64,000 nucleotides of DNA from NCBI RefSeq assembly GCF_029168945.1, contig NC_083602.1, positions 13,141,850-13,205,849 of the forward strand, written 5' to 3'. Shown here one piece after another: positions 35,726-47,899 of this stretch; position 1 is the first letter of the stretch; every line of letters begins with the position of its first letter. The notes below the pieces were generated by a model. That model did not search any database, was not told the DNA's origin, and saw only the letters and a list, made by a program, of their open reading frames with translations. Origin of the DNA: Cannabis sativa. Taxonomy: Eukaryota > Streptophyta > Magnoliopsida > Rosales > Cannabaceae. The translations under genes were made by a program, and so were the position numbers.

Positions 35726-37312
35726 TTTTGGAATTATTTTACCAGGATCTTAGATCTACTCACAAGTATGTTTATTAACACCCTAAATATGAACTTTCTA
35801 AAACGATGAAATAAACACATATAAAGTTTAAGAAACCTTACATTGGGTGCAGCGGAATATAATGACTCCTTCCGTTCAGATATCTAGCCCTTGATTCCTT
35901 TACGCGCGAGCATTATCAATATCGAACTGGATCTCTTCTCTCGAATCTTTGATGCTGAATCTCCTTTGCTGATGATCTTTCTTCACGATCTTCCTCACTA
36001 TGATTGAGGTATCACTTGATGTGTGTGGGCACTACTCAAATCACTAAGGATTTCGAAATTCTAAGGAAGAAGAGAGAGAGTGGTCAGCTAAAGATAGGGA
36101 GAGAGAAGGCTCAGTTTTTTTTTCCTGATTCAGAAGAAGTCTGAAGAAAAGTGTGTAATTTTCCTGAAGCCTTCACTATCTATTTATAGCATTCCACTAG
36201 GGTTAGATTTGAATTATATGGCATTAAAATAATGAAAAAATTAATTTAAAATATACATATAGGTGGCCGGCCATACATAAGTGGATTGGGCCTTGGGTTT
36301 CGCAATTTTGCAATTTTACCACCTTTTGTATCTGATTTTCTCAAAAATGCCAATTTCCTAATTCAATCATTTAAATGCCAATTCTAACTATTTAATAACT
36401 ATAAATAATTATTAAATAATATTGTCATTTATCATATTTATTAATTGAACCATACAAAGTATCATAATTAACAAATATGCCCCTATAAACTCTTTCTTTA
36501 CAATTTCGCCCTTTCTTAGTGAAAAATTCACAAATAGACATAGTCTAATTTGAGAATTATAATTGATTAATCAAAACCAATTACATGAGTCTTACAAGCA
36601 ATATTATCTCAACTAGTGGGGGGACCATGGGTCTATATAACCGAGCTTCCAATAAGTAGATCAAGAATTTAGCAACAAATTCACTAACTTATTAATTCTT
36701 CGTTGAATCCACGCATAGAACTTAGAATTGCACTCTCGGTATATAGAATGCTCTATATGTTCCACCATATAGACACATCATTAGTTATCCATTGTTATAA
36801 TCCTAATGTGATCGATGATCTCTATATGAATGATACAGCGTGTAAAGGGATTAGATTACCGTTACACCCTACAATGTATTTTATCCATAAAACACTTGAC
36901 CCCGTATAAATGATATTTCAGCTTATGTGAAATGAGTACTCCACCATTTATGTTCGTTTGGTCAAGCTCGAAGGAGATCATCCTTTGCTTACTATTCGCC
37001 AGATAGAAGCTATAGATTCCATGTTTATGCTTGTGGCCCTCCCACTCAATTGCACTACCGTGTTCCCAAAATGTACGTATCACCCTGACCTAAAAGTAGG
37101 CTTAACTAACAAATCAAAGAACACGAATAGCCTTTCAAGATTGAGCCTAATCATAACAGGATTTAGAACATAGATGAATTTATACATTATGTACATATAA
37201 TCATGAAATAAATCATGTGAACCATGCAACATTAAATGTTATTTCTGATCTATATTAATAAGTAAATCTGATTATATTGAAATGAGTTTTATTTAGGGCA
37301 TAAAACCCAACA
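35726..37312 (-). repeat. 5' LTR of element E with internal deletion
   Basis: It matches 27627-29525 but jumps at about 37171, removing a few hundred bases of the U3 side. TATA box on the minus strand at 36189-36181. The terminus next to the primer site reads TTTTGG instead of TGTTGG. Confidence 0.82.
36181..36189 (-). promoter_or_regulatory. TATA box in 5' LTR of element E
   Basis: CTATAAATA-type box on the minus strand, positioned to drive the element E transcript toward lower coordinates. Confidence 0.6.
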
Positions 37313-37317
37313 GTGCC

Positions 37318-38525
37318 TCTGTTGTCTTGTCACAACCGAAGAGATTAATACCATTTAGTTTTCTTAGACATAATTCACGGTACCTTTTCGTAGTGGGAGA
37401 GTTTCTAGGAACTCACCTTCTTGGAAGACACTAGTGATTAAAATCCATTGTCAGTTTCAACAAGTAATGGATTGTCAAGATAAGAAACTAAGAAGAAAAG
37501 CCAATAGAACTATGGTTTAATCCATTCACATGGAGTAACTTGAATTTTTTCTATTACAAGGACATAAAAGGAAATTTTCGTTAATAAGTCTATTCAATGG
37601 ACTTAACAAGACTTCTCGTTCCTAGTATTATAGGTTTGAGTTTATCTAAACCTATGGCTTGTGGTATACCTGGTAATTACTTACTCTAATGCAAGCAACT
37701 TACTATAGTAAGATGCAGAAGCATTTTCTTTCTAATGGCAATCTATAGAAGCTTCACAACTTCTTAGGCATAGATTTTATTTATCTAAAGAAAAGTCTCA
37801 ACTATTCCAGAAAAGATAAAGTCATGAAAGAATTTCTTATATCAGCAGTGAGAGGTCTCAGATATGCTTTAGTATGCCTTAGACCAGACACCTGCTGTTG
37901 AGTGGGAGTAATGAGTAGGTATCAGATTAATCCAGGAGAAGAACATTGGAAGACAATCAAGTAAATCTTAAGATTAAGAAGAGGAACTATATGTTAGTCT
38001 ATAAGGGTGTGTTTAAAACTCTTAGACTACACCATATCGATTTAAATTTGCCTTTGTGCTAGAAAATCTTTCTGATAAGATGGTGATTACTTTGGGGGTG
38101 GAATAGTGATTTTGGAGAAGTGTAAAAACCTATGCGAAGTCTGATGCAGGTCTACCGAGGAAGGAGTAGACCTGAATGTTAAAGTTGCGGAAAGGTACTT
38201 ATTCGGTCTAAGAAAAGTTCTATACATTTTTGGCACCATTCCAGAGTTGCCTTAACCTCTTCTTGTTAATTTCTTTGATTAACCAAAAGTAGTTGCCAAA
38301 GGTATAGAATCCAGTATCCCAAGAGAGTAGACATATAGAGAGGAATTTCACATTATCAATGATTTTGTGATTAAGGAAGAGTAATAGTGGAGAAAAGGTT
38401 GTGTTTAATTCAACCTTTCAGATCCTATTACGAGGAGTTTACTACTACTACACTTGATTTGTATATCAAGGTGTTGAGATTATTTAAAATTCACAATTTG
38501 TTTTATATTAGTGCAAGTGGGATTT
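37318..38525 (+). pseudogene. Element C internal region, second part, with RT relic
   Basis: Resumes element C after E. Around 37858-37960 the frame reads GLRYALVCLRPDT, a stop, then VGVMSRYQINPGEEHWK, and NYMLVY follows in another frame: the fossil Copia RT end. The polypurine tract (AAGTGGGA) is at its right edge. No intact ORF. Confidence 0.7.
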
Positions 38526-40419
38526 TGTTGAGTTTTATGCCCTAAATAAAACTCATTTCAATATAATCAGATTTACTTATTAATATAGATCAGAAATAAC
38601 ATTTAATGTTGCATGGTTCACATGATTTATTTCATGATTATATGTATATAATGTATGAATTCATCTGAAACCCTTTTCACATACTTGATCATGTTTATTG
38701 TGTTGTCAACACATTGGAAAGTAAACATGACTATATGAATAAAGTTTCCTAGATTTATCAGACACAGGGTTTTACTGATATGATAATCTACAACAGAGTT
38801 TACTTGCAATTGGAGAAATGCTATGTTCTTTCCAGAGCATTGGTTAAAGTAAAGCTCAGGTTGGGTGCATGGAGTATGCATCGGAAGGGACCGATATTGA
38901 ACTTTGACTTAGATTTAATTAAACTTACCGTAAAATCTATTCAAGTCAATATCGCCTAGTTGATCCTAGATCAAATGTTCTTAATCCTGTTATGATTAGG
39001 CTCAATCTTGAAAGGTTGTTCGTGTTCTTTGATTTGTTAGTTAAGCCTACTTTTAGGTCAGGGTGATACGTACATTTTGGGAACACGGTAGTGCAATTGA
39101 GTGGGAGCGCTAACATAAACATAGAATCTATAGCTTCTATCTGGCGAATAGTCAGTAAAGGATGATCTCCTTTCAGCTTGACCAAACAAAAATAAATGGT
39201 GGAGATCTCATTTCACATAAGCTGAAATATCATTTATACGGGGTTAAGTGTTTTAAGGATTAAATACATTGTCGGGTGTTACGGTAATATAATCCCTTTA
39301 TAGTGTAGATCATTCATATAGAGGATCATTGATCAAATTAGGATTACAACAATGGATAACTAATGATGTGTCTATATGGCGGAACATATAGAGCATTCTA
39401 TACACTGAGAGTGCAATTCTAAGTTCTATGCGTGGATTCAACAAAGAATTAATAAGTTAGTGAATTTTAGTAATAAATTCTTGATCTACTTATTGGAAGC
39501 TCCGTTATATAGACCCATGGTCCCCGCACTAGTTGAGATAATATTGCTTGTGAGACTCATATAATTGGTTTTGATTAAACAATTATAATTCTCAATTTAG
39601 ACTATGTCTATTTGTGAATTTTTCACTAAGTAAGGGCGAAATTGTAAAGAAAGAGTTTTAGGGGCATATTTGTTAATTATGATACTTTGTATGGTTTAAT
39701 TAATAAATATGATAAATGACAATGTTATTTAATAATTATTTATAGTTATTAAATAGTTAGAATTGGCATTTAAATGGTTGAATTAGAAAATTGGCGTTTT
39801 TGAGAAAATCTGATGCAGAAAAGATAAAACTGCAAAATTGCAAAAAGTGAGGCCCAAATCCACTTGGCATGGCCGGCCACTTTTGTAGGGAATTTAAACT
39901 GATATTTTCATTATTTTAATGCCAAATAATTCAAACCTAACCGTAGTGGAATGCTATAAATAGATAGTGAAGGCTTTAGGAAAATTACACACTTTTCTTC
40001 TGACTTTTCATTTAGAAAAACTGAGCCTCTCTCTCTCCCTATCTTTAGCCGCCACCTTGCTCTCTTCCTTCCCTCTAAAATTTCGAAATTCTTAGTGTGA
40101 GAGTAGTGCCCGCACACAGCAAGTGATACCTCAATCATAGTGAGGAAGATCGCGAAGAAAGACTTTCAGCAAGAAGGAGTTTCAGCACTAAAGAATCAGA
40201 GAAAGAGATCCAGGTTCAGATATTGATAATGCTCTTCTATTGAAAGGAATCAAGGGCTAGATATCTGAACGGAAGGAGTCATATTATTCCCCTGCACCCA
40301 ATGTAAGGTTTCCTAAACTTTATATGTGTTTATTTCATCGTTTTAGAAAGTTCATATTTAGAGTGTTAATCAACATACTTGTGAGTAGATCTAAGATCCT
40401 GGTAAAATAATTTCCAACA
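38526..40419 (+). repeat. 3' LTR of element C
   Basis: 1894 bp, starting TGTTGAGTTTTATGCCC (one base off the family start) and ending CCAACA, followed by GGAAC and the LTR B remainder. Very close to solo LTR 17601-19493. Confidence 0.87.
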
Positions 40420-41429
40420 GGAACATATAGAGCATTCTATATACTGAGAGTGCAATTCTAAGTTCTATGCATGAATTCAACGAAGAATTAATAAGTCGGT
40501 GAATTTAGGTTATAAATTCTTGATCTGCTTATTGGAAACTCGGTTATATAGACCCATGGTCCCACCACTAGTTGAGATAATATTGCTTGTAAGACTCATA
40601 TAATTGGTTTTGATTAATCAATTATATTTCTCAAATTAGACTATGTTTATTTGTGAATTTTTCACTAAGTAAGGGCGAAATTGTAAAGAAAGAGTTTTAG
40701 GGGCATATTTGTTAATTATGATACTTTGTATGGTTCAATTAATAAATATGATAAATGACATTATTATTTAATAATTATTTATAGTTATTAAATAGTTAGA
40801 ATTGGCATTTAAATGGTTGAATTTGAAAATTGGCGTTTTTGAGAAAATGAAATGCAGAAATGATAAAACTGCAAAATTGCAAAAAGTGAGGCCCAAATCC
40901 ATACTGTATAGGGCTGGCCACTTTTATAGGTTTTTTCATCTGATATTTTCATTATTTTAATGCCAAATAATTCAAACCTAACCCTAGTGGAATGCTATAA
41001 ATAGATAGTGAAGGCTTCAGGAAATTTACACTTAACTTTCTACTTTTTCCTTCAGAGAAAAACCTGAGCCTTCTCTCTCTATACCTAGCCGCCACTTCAT
41101 ACTCTTCTTCTTCCTTGAAATTTCGAAATCCCTTAGTGATTAGAGTAGTGCCCACACACAGCAAGTGATACCTCAATCATAGTGAGGAAGATCGTGAAGA
41201 AAGACTTTCAGCAAGAAGGAGCTTCAGCACTAAAGAAGTAGAGAAAGAGATCTAGGTTCAGATCTTGATAATACTCTGCGACAGAAAGGATACAAGGGTT
41301 AGAGATCTGAACGGAAGGAGTCATATTATTCCGCTGTACCCAATGTAAGGTTTCTAATACTTTATATGTGTTTATTTCATAATCGTTTTAGAAGTTCATA
41401 TTTAGGGTGTTAATCAACATACTTGTGAG

Positions 41430-43336
41430 TGTTGGGTTTTATGCCCTAAATAAAACTCTTTACAATCTGATTAGTTATCAACATAAGAAATTTGAAGTGA
41501 TTGATGTTTGCATGAATTTAACATGCTAATGGTTTAATATGTTCAAAAGTGTTTATTACATTCATACACACAAAATCAGTTAAATCCAGATCATATGTTT
41601 ATTCACAATTACAGTATCGTCAACACAGTGGAATGTGATTGTGATCATATGAATCAAAAGTTTTGGTCCCTGTTTCATCAGTGTTATTGGATTTACACTA
41701 ATGTGATAATCAACGATGATGTGTACTTACACTTGGAGTAAGTGTTATGTTCTTTCCAGGACATTAGTAAAGTATACTAGTTTCGAATGTGGAGTATACA
41801 TTGGACTGGACCGATATTGCAACTAAGTTAAGATATTACAAACTTACCGTTATACATATCTTTCCAAGTCAATATCAGTAGTTGATCTTAAGATTAAAAG
41901 AATCTAAATCCTGATATGCTTGGGCTTAACTCAGGAGTGCTATTCATGTTCTTTGATTTATTAGTTAAGCCTACTTTTAGGTCAGGGTGATACGTATATT
42001 TTGGGAACATGATAGTATGATTGAGTGGGAGTGCTGAACATAAATATGGAATCTATAGCCTACTCTTGGTGTATAGAAGTCAAGTGATGATTCCCTTCGA
42101 GCTTAGCAAATAGAAGTAAATGGATGAGCTCTTGTTTAACTGACTAATTATTAGATCACTAAACACCATTTACAGGTAGCTAAGTGTTTTAAGGGGCAAA
42201 ATACATTGAGGGGTGAGAACGGTAAAGAAATCCCATCTCGATGTAGATCATCTACATAGAGGATCTTTAAATCACAATAAGATTATAACAATGGTTAAAT
42301 GAGATAGTATATTGATATCGTGGAACATACAATATGCTCTATATAAGTCTGAGAGTGCAATTCTAAGTTCTAAGAGTGGATTCAACGAAGAATTAATAAG
42401 TAGGAATTTACTTGGTAAATTTGGTTCACTTATTGGAAGCTCAGCATATAGATCCATGGTCCCCATTCTAGTTGAGAACATTCTGCTTGTAAGACTCATT
42501 AATTGATTCGTGATTGATCAATAATAATTCTAAAGTTAGACTATGTCTGATTTTATGAATTTTCACTAAGTAGGGGTGAAATTGTAAAGAAAAGAGTTTC
42601 TAGGTTTATTTATTTATTAATGGACTTTATATGTCTAATTAATAATTAAATTAAATGACAATCTTATTTAATAATCTATTTTAGTTATTAAATAATTAGT
42701 TTTGGCATTTAAAAGGTTAGAATTGGAAAATTGGCGTTTTTAAGAAAATAGAGATAAAATTTGATAAAACTGCAAAATCAAGTGAGGCCCATTTATACAC
42801 CTTGGCCCTTTATATGGAGTTTTTCAAATTAATATTTTCATTATTTTAATGCCAAATAATTCCTAACCTAAACCTAGTAGTTGCCTATAAATAGAAAGTG
42901 ATGGCTCAGTCAAATACACATCTTTGAATAAGCCTTTCTGACAGAAATTTCTCTCTTCAGAAAAACTAAGCCTTCCCCACTTTCTATACCTTGGCCGAAA
43001 CCCTCTCTCTCTTTTCTCCTTCATCTTTTTCGACCCTAGTGAAAGAGTAAGTGCCCACACACAGCAAGCAGTAACTCAATCATAGATTGGAAGACTGTGA
43101 AGGATCAAACTTGAAGAAGAAGGACATTGGGGCTCAGATCGTGATTATACTCTGCTACAGAAAGGATTCGAGGGTTAGAGATCTGAGTTGAAGGAGACAT
43201 TAATTCCGCTGCATCAATGTAAGGTTTTCTTAACTTTATATGTGTTTATTTATCGTTTTAGAAAGTTCATATTTAGGATGTTTAAACAACATACTTGTGA
43301 GTAGATCTAAGATCCTGGTAAAATAACTTTCCAACA
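41430..43336 (+). repeat. 5' LTR of element F
   Basis: 1907 bp, TGTTGGG...CCAACA, TATA box at 42885-42893. Nearly identical to the 3' LTR. Confidence 0.9.
42885..42893 (+). promoter_or_regulatory. TATA box in 5' LTR of element F
   Basis: CTATAAATA, the likely core promoter for the F genomic RNA and gag mRNA; the RNA start is expected about 30 bases on. Confidence 0.62.
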
Positions 43337-43337
43337 A

Positions 43338-43355
43338 CTTGCCTCAGAGCCATGG
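43338..43355 (+). other. Primer binding site of element F (variant)
   Basis: TTGCCTCAGAGCCATGG follows the LTR. Compared with the iMet site intact in E, the right part (TCAGAGCCATGG) is kept and the left few bases differ. Confidence 0.65.
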
Positions 43356-46300
43356 TAATTGATTTACTTGCATGTAATTTGGACTTTAAAACGATTGTTT
43401 GTATGTTCTTTGGATGGTATCATGTTGTATTGAGTGTTATTTGATGATTGATTGATGATTATGAAATTTTCGTGAAAAATATTTGTTATTTCGGTTCTGG
43501 AATTATTTTTATTGGATAGTATGGAAAAAATTAAGCAAGTTAGCCTTTTACAGAACTCAATTTCGATTTTATTTGAATTAGTTATGAATTTTTGAAGATT
43601 TGAAAAAATCGGGGTTGTGCTGAAATTTTCCTGCGATCGCGAATCTGTCCCTACAGTTCACAATTTTTTCGTTTTTCTTCGTTTTTTCATGCTTTTTCAT
43701 GGAATTAACTTCTGATTTTTTGTATAGTTTTGTATATATACTATTACTATTCCTAATTCAATTCTAATTATCATTTTGAATTAATTTAATATTTTTTATA
43801 TTTAATTCAAGATATTAGTGTAATTTGAATTTGAATAGAATTAGTATCTATCTTCTTGCTTAAAAAATCTATCTTATTTTTAAATTTGATTATATCTTAT
43901 CTTATTTTTAAATTTAAGGTTAGATTTTATATATTTTTTTTTAAAAAAAAAATAAATCTTTTTAGATATTTTGACCTTATTTAAATTTAAAATAAGATAA
44001 TTATAATCATGTAATTTTAAATAGATGTAAGATATTTTGCTAACTTTTAAATTTTGTTATTTTATTTATTTAAATTAAATTTAAAATCTGAAAAGATATT
44101 TCATTTATCTTTTCTAATTTTTATTTAATTTTTATTTTTAAAATAACATTTAATTTTTAAAAGTAATTAGCAAATTTTGAAATGATATTTAGGTTGGTTG
44201 AAACCTAATTTTTCAAAAAGTAGGTTTAATTTTAAATATTTATTTTTTAATAATTTCGAAATTTAAATTTTTTTTTTTCCGAAATTAAATATATTTTTTT
44301 TAAATTTTATTTTTTCGAAAATTAAATATTTTTTTTATTTAATTATTTATTTTTCGAAATTATTTATTTAAAATTAAATAAATCCTACTTCCAACTATCC
44401 AGCTAACCTTGTTGCAGGAGTATATGGTTTTAGCTTGTATGTAAGTTTTCAAAACCTATTATTACTTGATTGCAAATAGCCATGGTTACTTTTTGCCAGA
44501 TCTAATGATCTGATGGCTCCTCAATTGTCAAGTTAATAATTTGTAACAGGTAAATTTTACAATCTTCTTTCATCTGTGTATGACCTAGCAACATGATAGG
44601 ATCCATCCAAGTGTGTACCTGTGTGAGCCTATGTGTTTATTTTATTATATAGATGCATATAGGTTGTTGCTAAATAAAATGTCACACCATGATAGATTTT
44701 ATTTAGGTCCATTTAGTTATTGGACCTATTCAATTAATAACAGTTATTTATTTTAAGGTTAAATTCCTCTCTTTTGGGCCTTGTGTGAGAGTTGGGAGCC
44801 ATAGAAGTGGGTACGACATACTGAACCCAGCACCCCCTCACATGAACTACCCCAATTGTGAAGGCCCATTTGCCTGATTTGAATAACTGTACTAGGTTAA
44901 TTATATTAGTTTGACCTAATAAAATTGAATTAGCAACATAATTAACTTTTAAAATATATGAAATTTATTTTCATTTTAATATTTTAAAGTTAATTTTAAG
45001 AAAAACACTTTTAGTTTAGATATTATTTCTAGACAAACTATTTGTATTTTTCTTGTATTTAATTAAATATAGAATTTTAACTAACTAAGATTCTTTCTGG
45101 AGCTTATTTAATTAAATATTCCTATTTAAGTTATAAATTAGTTGTATCAACTGATTTTTCTTATCTAACTTAAATTTGAATATTTGATTTAAATTTTAAA
45201 TCAAGTTGAGGAATCCTAGGCATTAGTTATTAAAGATTCTTAAGATATTTTTTAAGTTAATATCTTTTCAAATATTGACTTAAAATGGAATATTTTTAGA
45301 TATTTTTTGGTTAATATCTTTTCAAATATTAACTTTAAAAAGATATCTTCAAATTAAGTGGTTACAACTTAATTTTTGATATTTAATTAAATCTAAATTT
45401 GAAATTATTTAAGTTTTAGATTTTTTCTATATAACTTAAATTAGATATTTTTCAAATTTTTGAAAAGATACTTAGTCAAATAAGATATTTTCTAGATAGT
45501 AATTTCTAGACTACTTATTATTTCTAATATTTAAATAGGAAAATTATACTTTGTGAAATTAATTATTTAAATAATTAATTTTGGTACAATTTTATTGAGT
45601 ATATTTTTCCTAGTATTAAATAGAAATTATTAATTAAGCCTTCTCTACACTTAATTATTATTTCTTGAATTTAATACATTTAATTAACTTGAAGAATCTA
45701 AATATCTAAGTTGATTTTCATCATGATACTTAAATATTTATTGATTTTTCATGACACTTAATTAAATAGAAAATTATTTTTAGGTTGAAATTTAATTTTT
45801 CAACTTAAATTTAAATAATTTTCAAAATATATATTTTTCCTTTATTTTATTAATCAATTTCGAAATTTGCATTTTAATTATGCAATTTTTTTCGAATTTT
45901 TTATCTTGAAAAATAGATTGAGTTGTAAATTAATTATTTATTTTAATTAATTCTTGGGCCAACTTCAATCAATGATTTTTTTCATTTAATTGATTAATTT
46001 AAAATAAATGAATTTAAAATTATATATATTATTAGAAATAGAATTAATTAGTCAAAAGAATTCTAGATAGGTGATATTTTTGCTTGAAGTATTTCTTTTC
46101 TAATTTTATTATTTTCGAAAATAGTATATTTCTTTTATATACTTTAAATTTTCGAACTCAATAAATATATTCTCAAAGGAAATTTTTAAGTTGCTAATTA
46201 TTTAATTTAATTCAACTTAAATTAATGTTCTTAATATTTATATTTAAGATTATTACTAAGATGGAAATAATTAGTTTTATTTCAATCACCATCTAAGTAT

Positions 46301-46955
46301 AATTTTATAAATATTATATTAAATTCTTATTTTTGAATTTTAATTCTTAATTTAGAATTTAATGAGATTTATTTATTAGAATAATAAAGAAAATACATTT
46401 TAAATAATGAGCTTTATTATTATTAAGATATTCGATCTCCATTGTGGGTTTTACACCGCGTTTGTTTTAGTGAGTAATCCTCCCTAATGGAGGAACGTTC
46501 ATTAGCAATTTCGCACCGTTTAATCTCGCATGATAAGTGGTTTGTAAGTGTTTTATATGGTATAGATCACCCTAATGGTGGCGACCATATTTGACTTGCA
46601 AATTGCGAAATAATAGTAGAAGCTCATGAGATAGAATAGCCTTGACTCTTGCCTAAACGGGACAATGCTGGATTCCAATCTTGATCGAATAAAAGGTTGC
46701 TAGAATGTTTAACATTTTAGATGAGCTGACAACTCTATTCAATGGATGGTAGCTTTGACTCTCGCCTAAACGGGACACTGATATCAGTTTGTTGAAAACC
46801 TTGGAAATTATTTAGGATTGAATTTTTTAAGTATTTTTCTCATATCATTCCTACTTGCTATGTGCTTATAATTTCTGAATTGATCTTGTGTGTTAAACCA
46901 TTATTAATTTCTATTTGTTGATTTCTATTATTTTGTAGTATCCTGTTTTGTCAAA
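43356..46955 (+). other. Leader of element F upstream of gag
   Basis: 3.6 kb, AT-rich, no gene. Landmarks: GCGATCGC palindrome (43633-43640), CAGATC-TAAT-GATCTG hairpin (44497-44512), conserved island (44701-44880), CCTCC-CTAAT-GGAGG hairpin (46479-46493), CACC-CTAAT-GGTG hairpin (46568-46580), TTGACTCTCGC (46755-46765) and a one-mismatch copy (46642-46652). A TTTTGTAG acceptor-like site 18 bases before the gag ATG hints at leader splicing. Confidence 0.6.
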
Positions 46956-47822
46956 ATGAATCCCATGTTATCACTGTTGACTGAAAACAAGCTGAATGGA
47001 TCTAACTTTAATAAATGGAATGAGAACATTAATATTGCTCTCATAGGAGAAAGTGCCTTGTTTGTTTTAACTGAGCCGTCACCTGAAGTGCCTGGGGATA
47101 ATGCATCCAAAGCTGTGAAAGAAAAGTATGAGCGTTGGCAGAAAGCAAATGACAAAGCTCTATACTTTATGCTTTCTAGCATGGTTGACACCCTCAAAAC
47201 TCGGTTTTCTAAAACCGAGAAGGCTGCTGAAGTTATGACGAAGTTAAATGAGCTATTCGGTAAGGCATCACTTCAGTCACGCTTTGACGCGACTAAGAAG
47301 TACATTAATGCACGGATGGAACCTCATCAAAACGTGCATGACCATGTTCTCCTCATGTCCAGTTATTTCCAAGAAGCCCAGGATCATGGTGCTGAAATGG
47401 ACATTGCTACTCAAGTTAGTCTTATCTTGAATAGTCTGACTCCAGCATTTCTACCATATACATCAAATTATGTCATGAATAAGAAGGAAATTGACTTTCA
47501 TGAATTAGTCAATGACCTTCAAACTTATGAAAATTTGATTGGAGGACCCAAGAAGAAAGGGAGTAAACCTCACAATCCTGGGAATGGTAATGGGACGATA
47601 AAACCTGAAGCAAATGTTGCCTCTGCTTCAAAGCCCAAATCGAAGAAGAAGTGGAAGAACACCAAGAAGCGAACTAAAGCCATGAAGAATAAAAAGGCTG
47701 TTCCTTTTGGTGATGCTACACTTAAAGGAAAGTGTTTCTACTGCAATGAGAAAGGTCATTGGAAACCCCAGTGTCCTAAACTTCTTGCAAAGAAACAAGG
47801 TATTTCCATTAATAAACTTTAA
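46956..47822 (+). CDS. gag: Gag polyprotein of a non-autonomous Copia element
   Basis: 288 residues, intact. The N-terminal segment KLNGSNFNKWNENI (about 11-24) and the middle domain (about 50-195, with FGKASLQSRFDATKKY and MNKKEIDFHELVNDLQTYE) are the capsid-like parts of Copia Gag (UBN2/retrotran_gag_2 type). Residues 200-258 are Lys-rich. A CCHC knuckle, CFYCNEKGHWKPQC (C-x2-C-x4-H-x4-C), is at 260-273 and would bind the element RNA. The ORF stops 15 residues later; no protease, integrase or RT is fused, unlike normal Copia elements where one long ORF continues. The start is the first ATG of the frame; a second Met lies three codons on. Expressed from the 5' LTR, Gag should form cytoplasmic particles, using partner enzymes from another element. 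Confidence 0.9.
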   Translation: MNPMLSLLTENKLNGSNFNKWNENINIALIGESALFVLTEPSPEVPGDNASKAVKEKYERWQKANDKALYFMLSSMVDTLKTRFSKTEKAAEVMTKLNELFGKASLQSRFDATKKYINARMEPHQNVHDHVLLMSSYFQEAQDHGAEMDIATQVSLILNSLTPAFLPYTSNYVMNKKEIDFHELVNDLQTYENLIGGPKKKGSKPHNPGNGNGTIKPEANVASASKPKSKKKWKNTKKRTKAMKNKKAVPFGDATLKGKCFYCNEKGHWKPQCPKLLAKKQGISINKL

Positions 47823-47899
47823 GAGTTTTAGTGAATTATTATCCAATTGGATTTATGATTCTGGACTAACTTTGTTTATTTGTTTTCTTCTTCTTATAG
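47800..47899 (+). other. Candidate intron at the 3' end of gag
   Basis: Donor AAG|GTATTT and acceptor TTCTTCTTATAG after a T-rich tract, 100 bp. Splicing would replace the last residues after Lys-Lys-Gln-Gly with Gln-Ala-Thr and a stop. It is a prediction from splice-site appearance only. Confidence 0.35.

Larger units (their letters stand above)
27627..37312 (-). mobile_element. Element E, full-length inverted Copia-family element, target duplication GTGCC
   Basis: Minus-strand order: 5' LTR (37312-35726), intact iMet primer site (35724-35707), leader, decayed internal region, polypurine tract (complement of 29526-29538), 3' LTR (29525-27627). GTGCC flanks it at 27622-27626 and 37313-37317. 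It interrupts element C and is closely similar to it. The LTRs share most variants over their common length, so insertion was fairly recent, but the 5' LTR has lost a few hundred bases near 37171. No gag ORF is present. Confidence 0.9.
20608..40419 (+). mobile_element. Element C, Copia-family retrotransposon split by inverted element E
   Basis: 5' LTR lacking its first ~180 bp (20608-22321), primer site, long AT-rich leader, internal 3' region (26100-27626 and 37318-38525), then 3' LTR (38526-40419). No gag ORF survives: where element F has gag, C passes straight into the decayed 3' internal sequence. Element E interrupts it at GTGCC (27622-27626 / 37313-37317). The 3' LTR is followed by GGAAC and the rest of LTR B, so C was inserted in LTR B. 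Confidence 0.82.
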
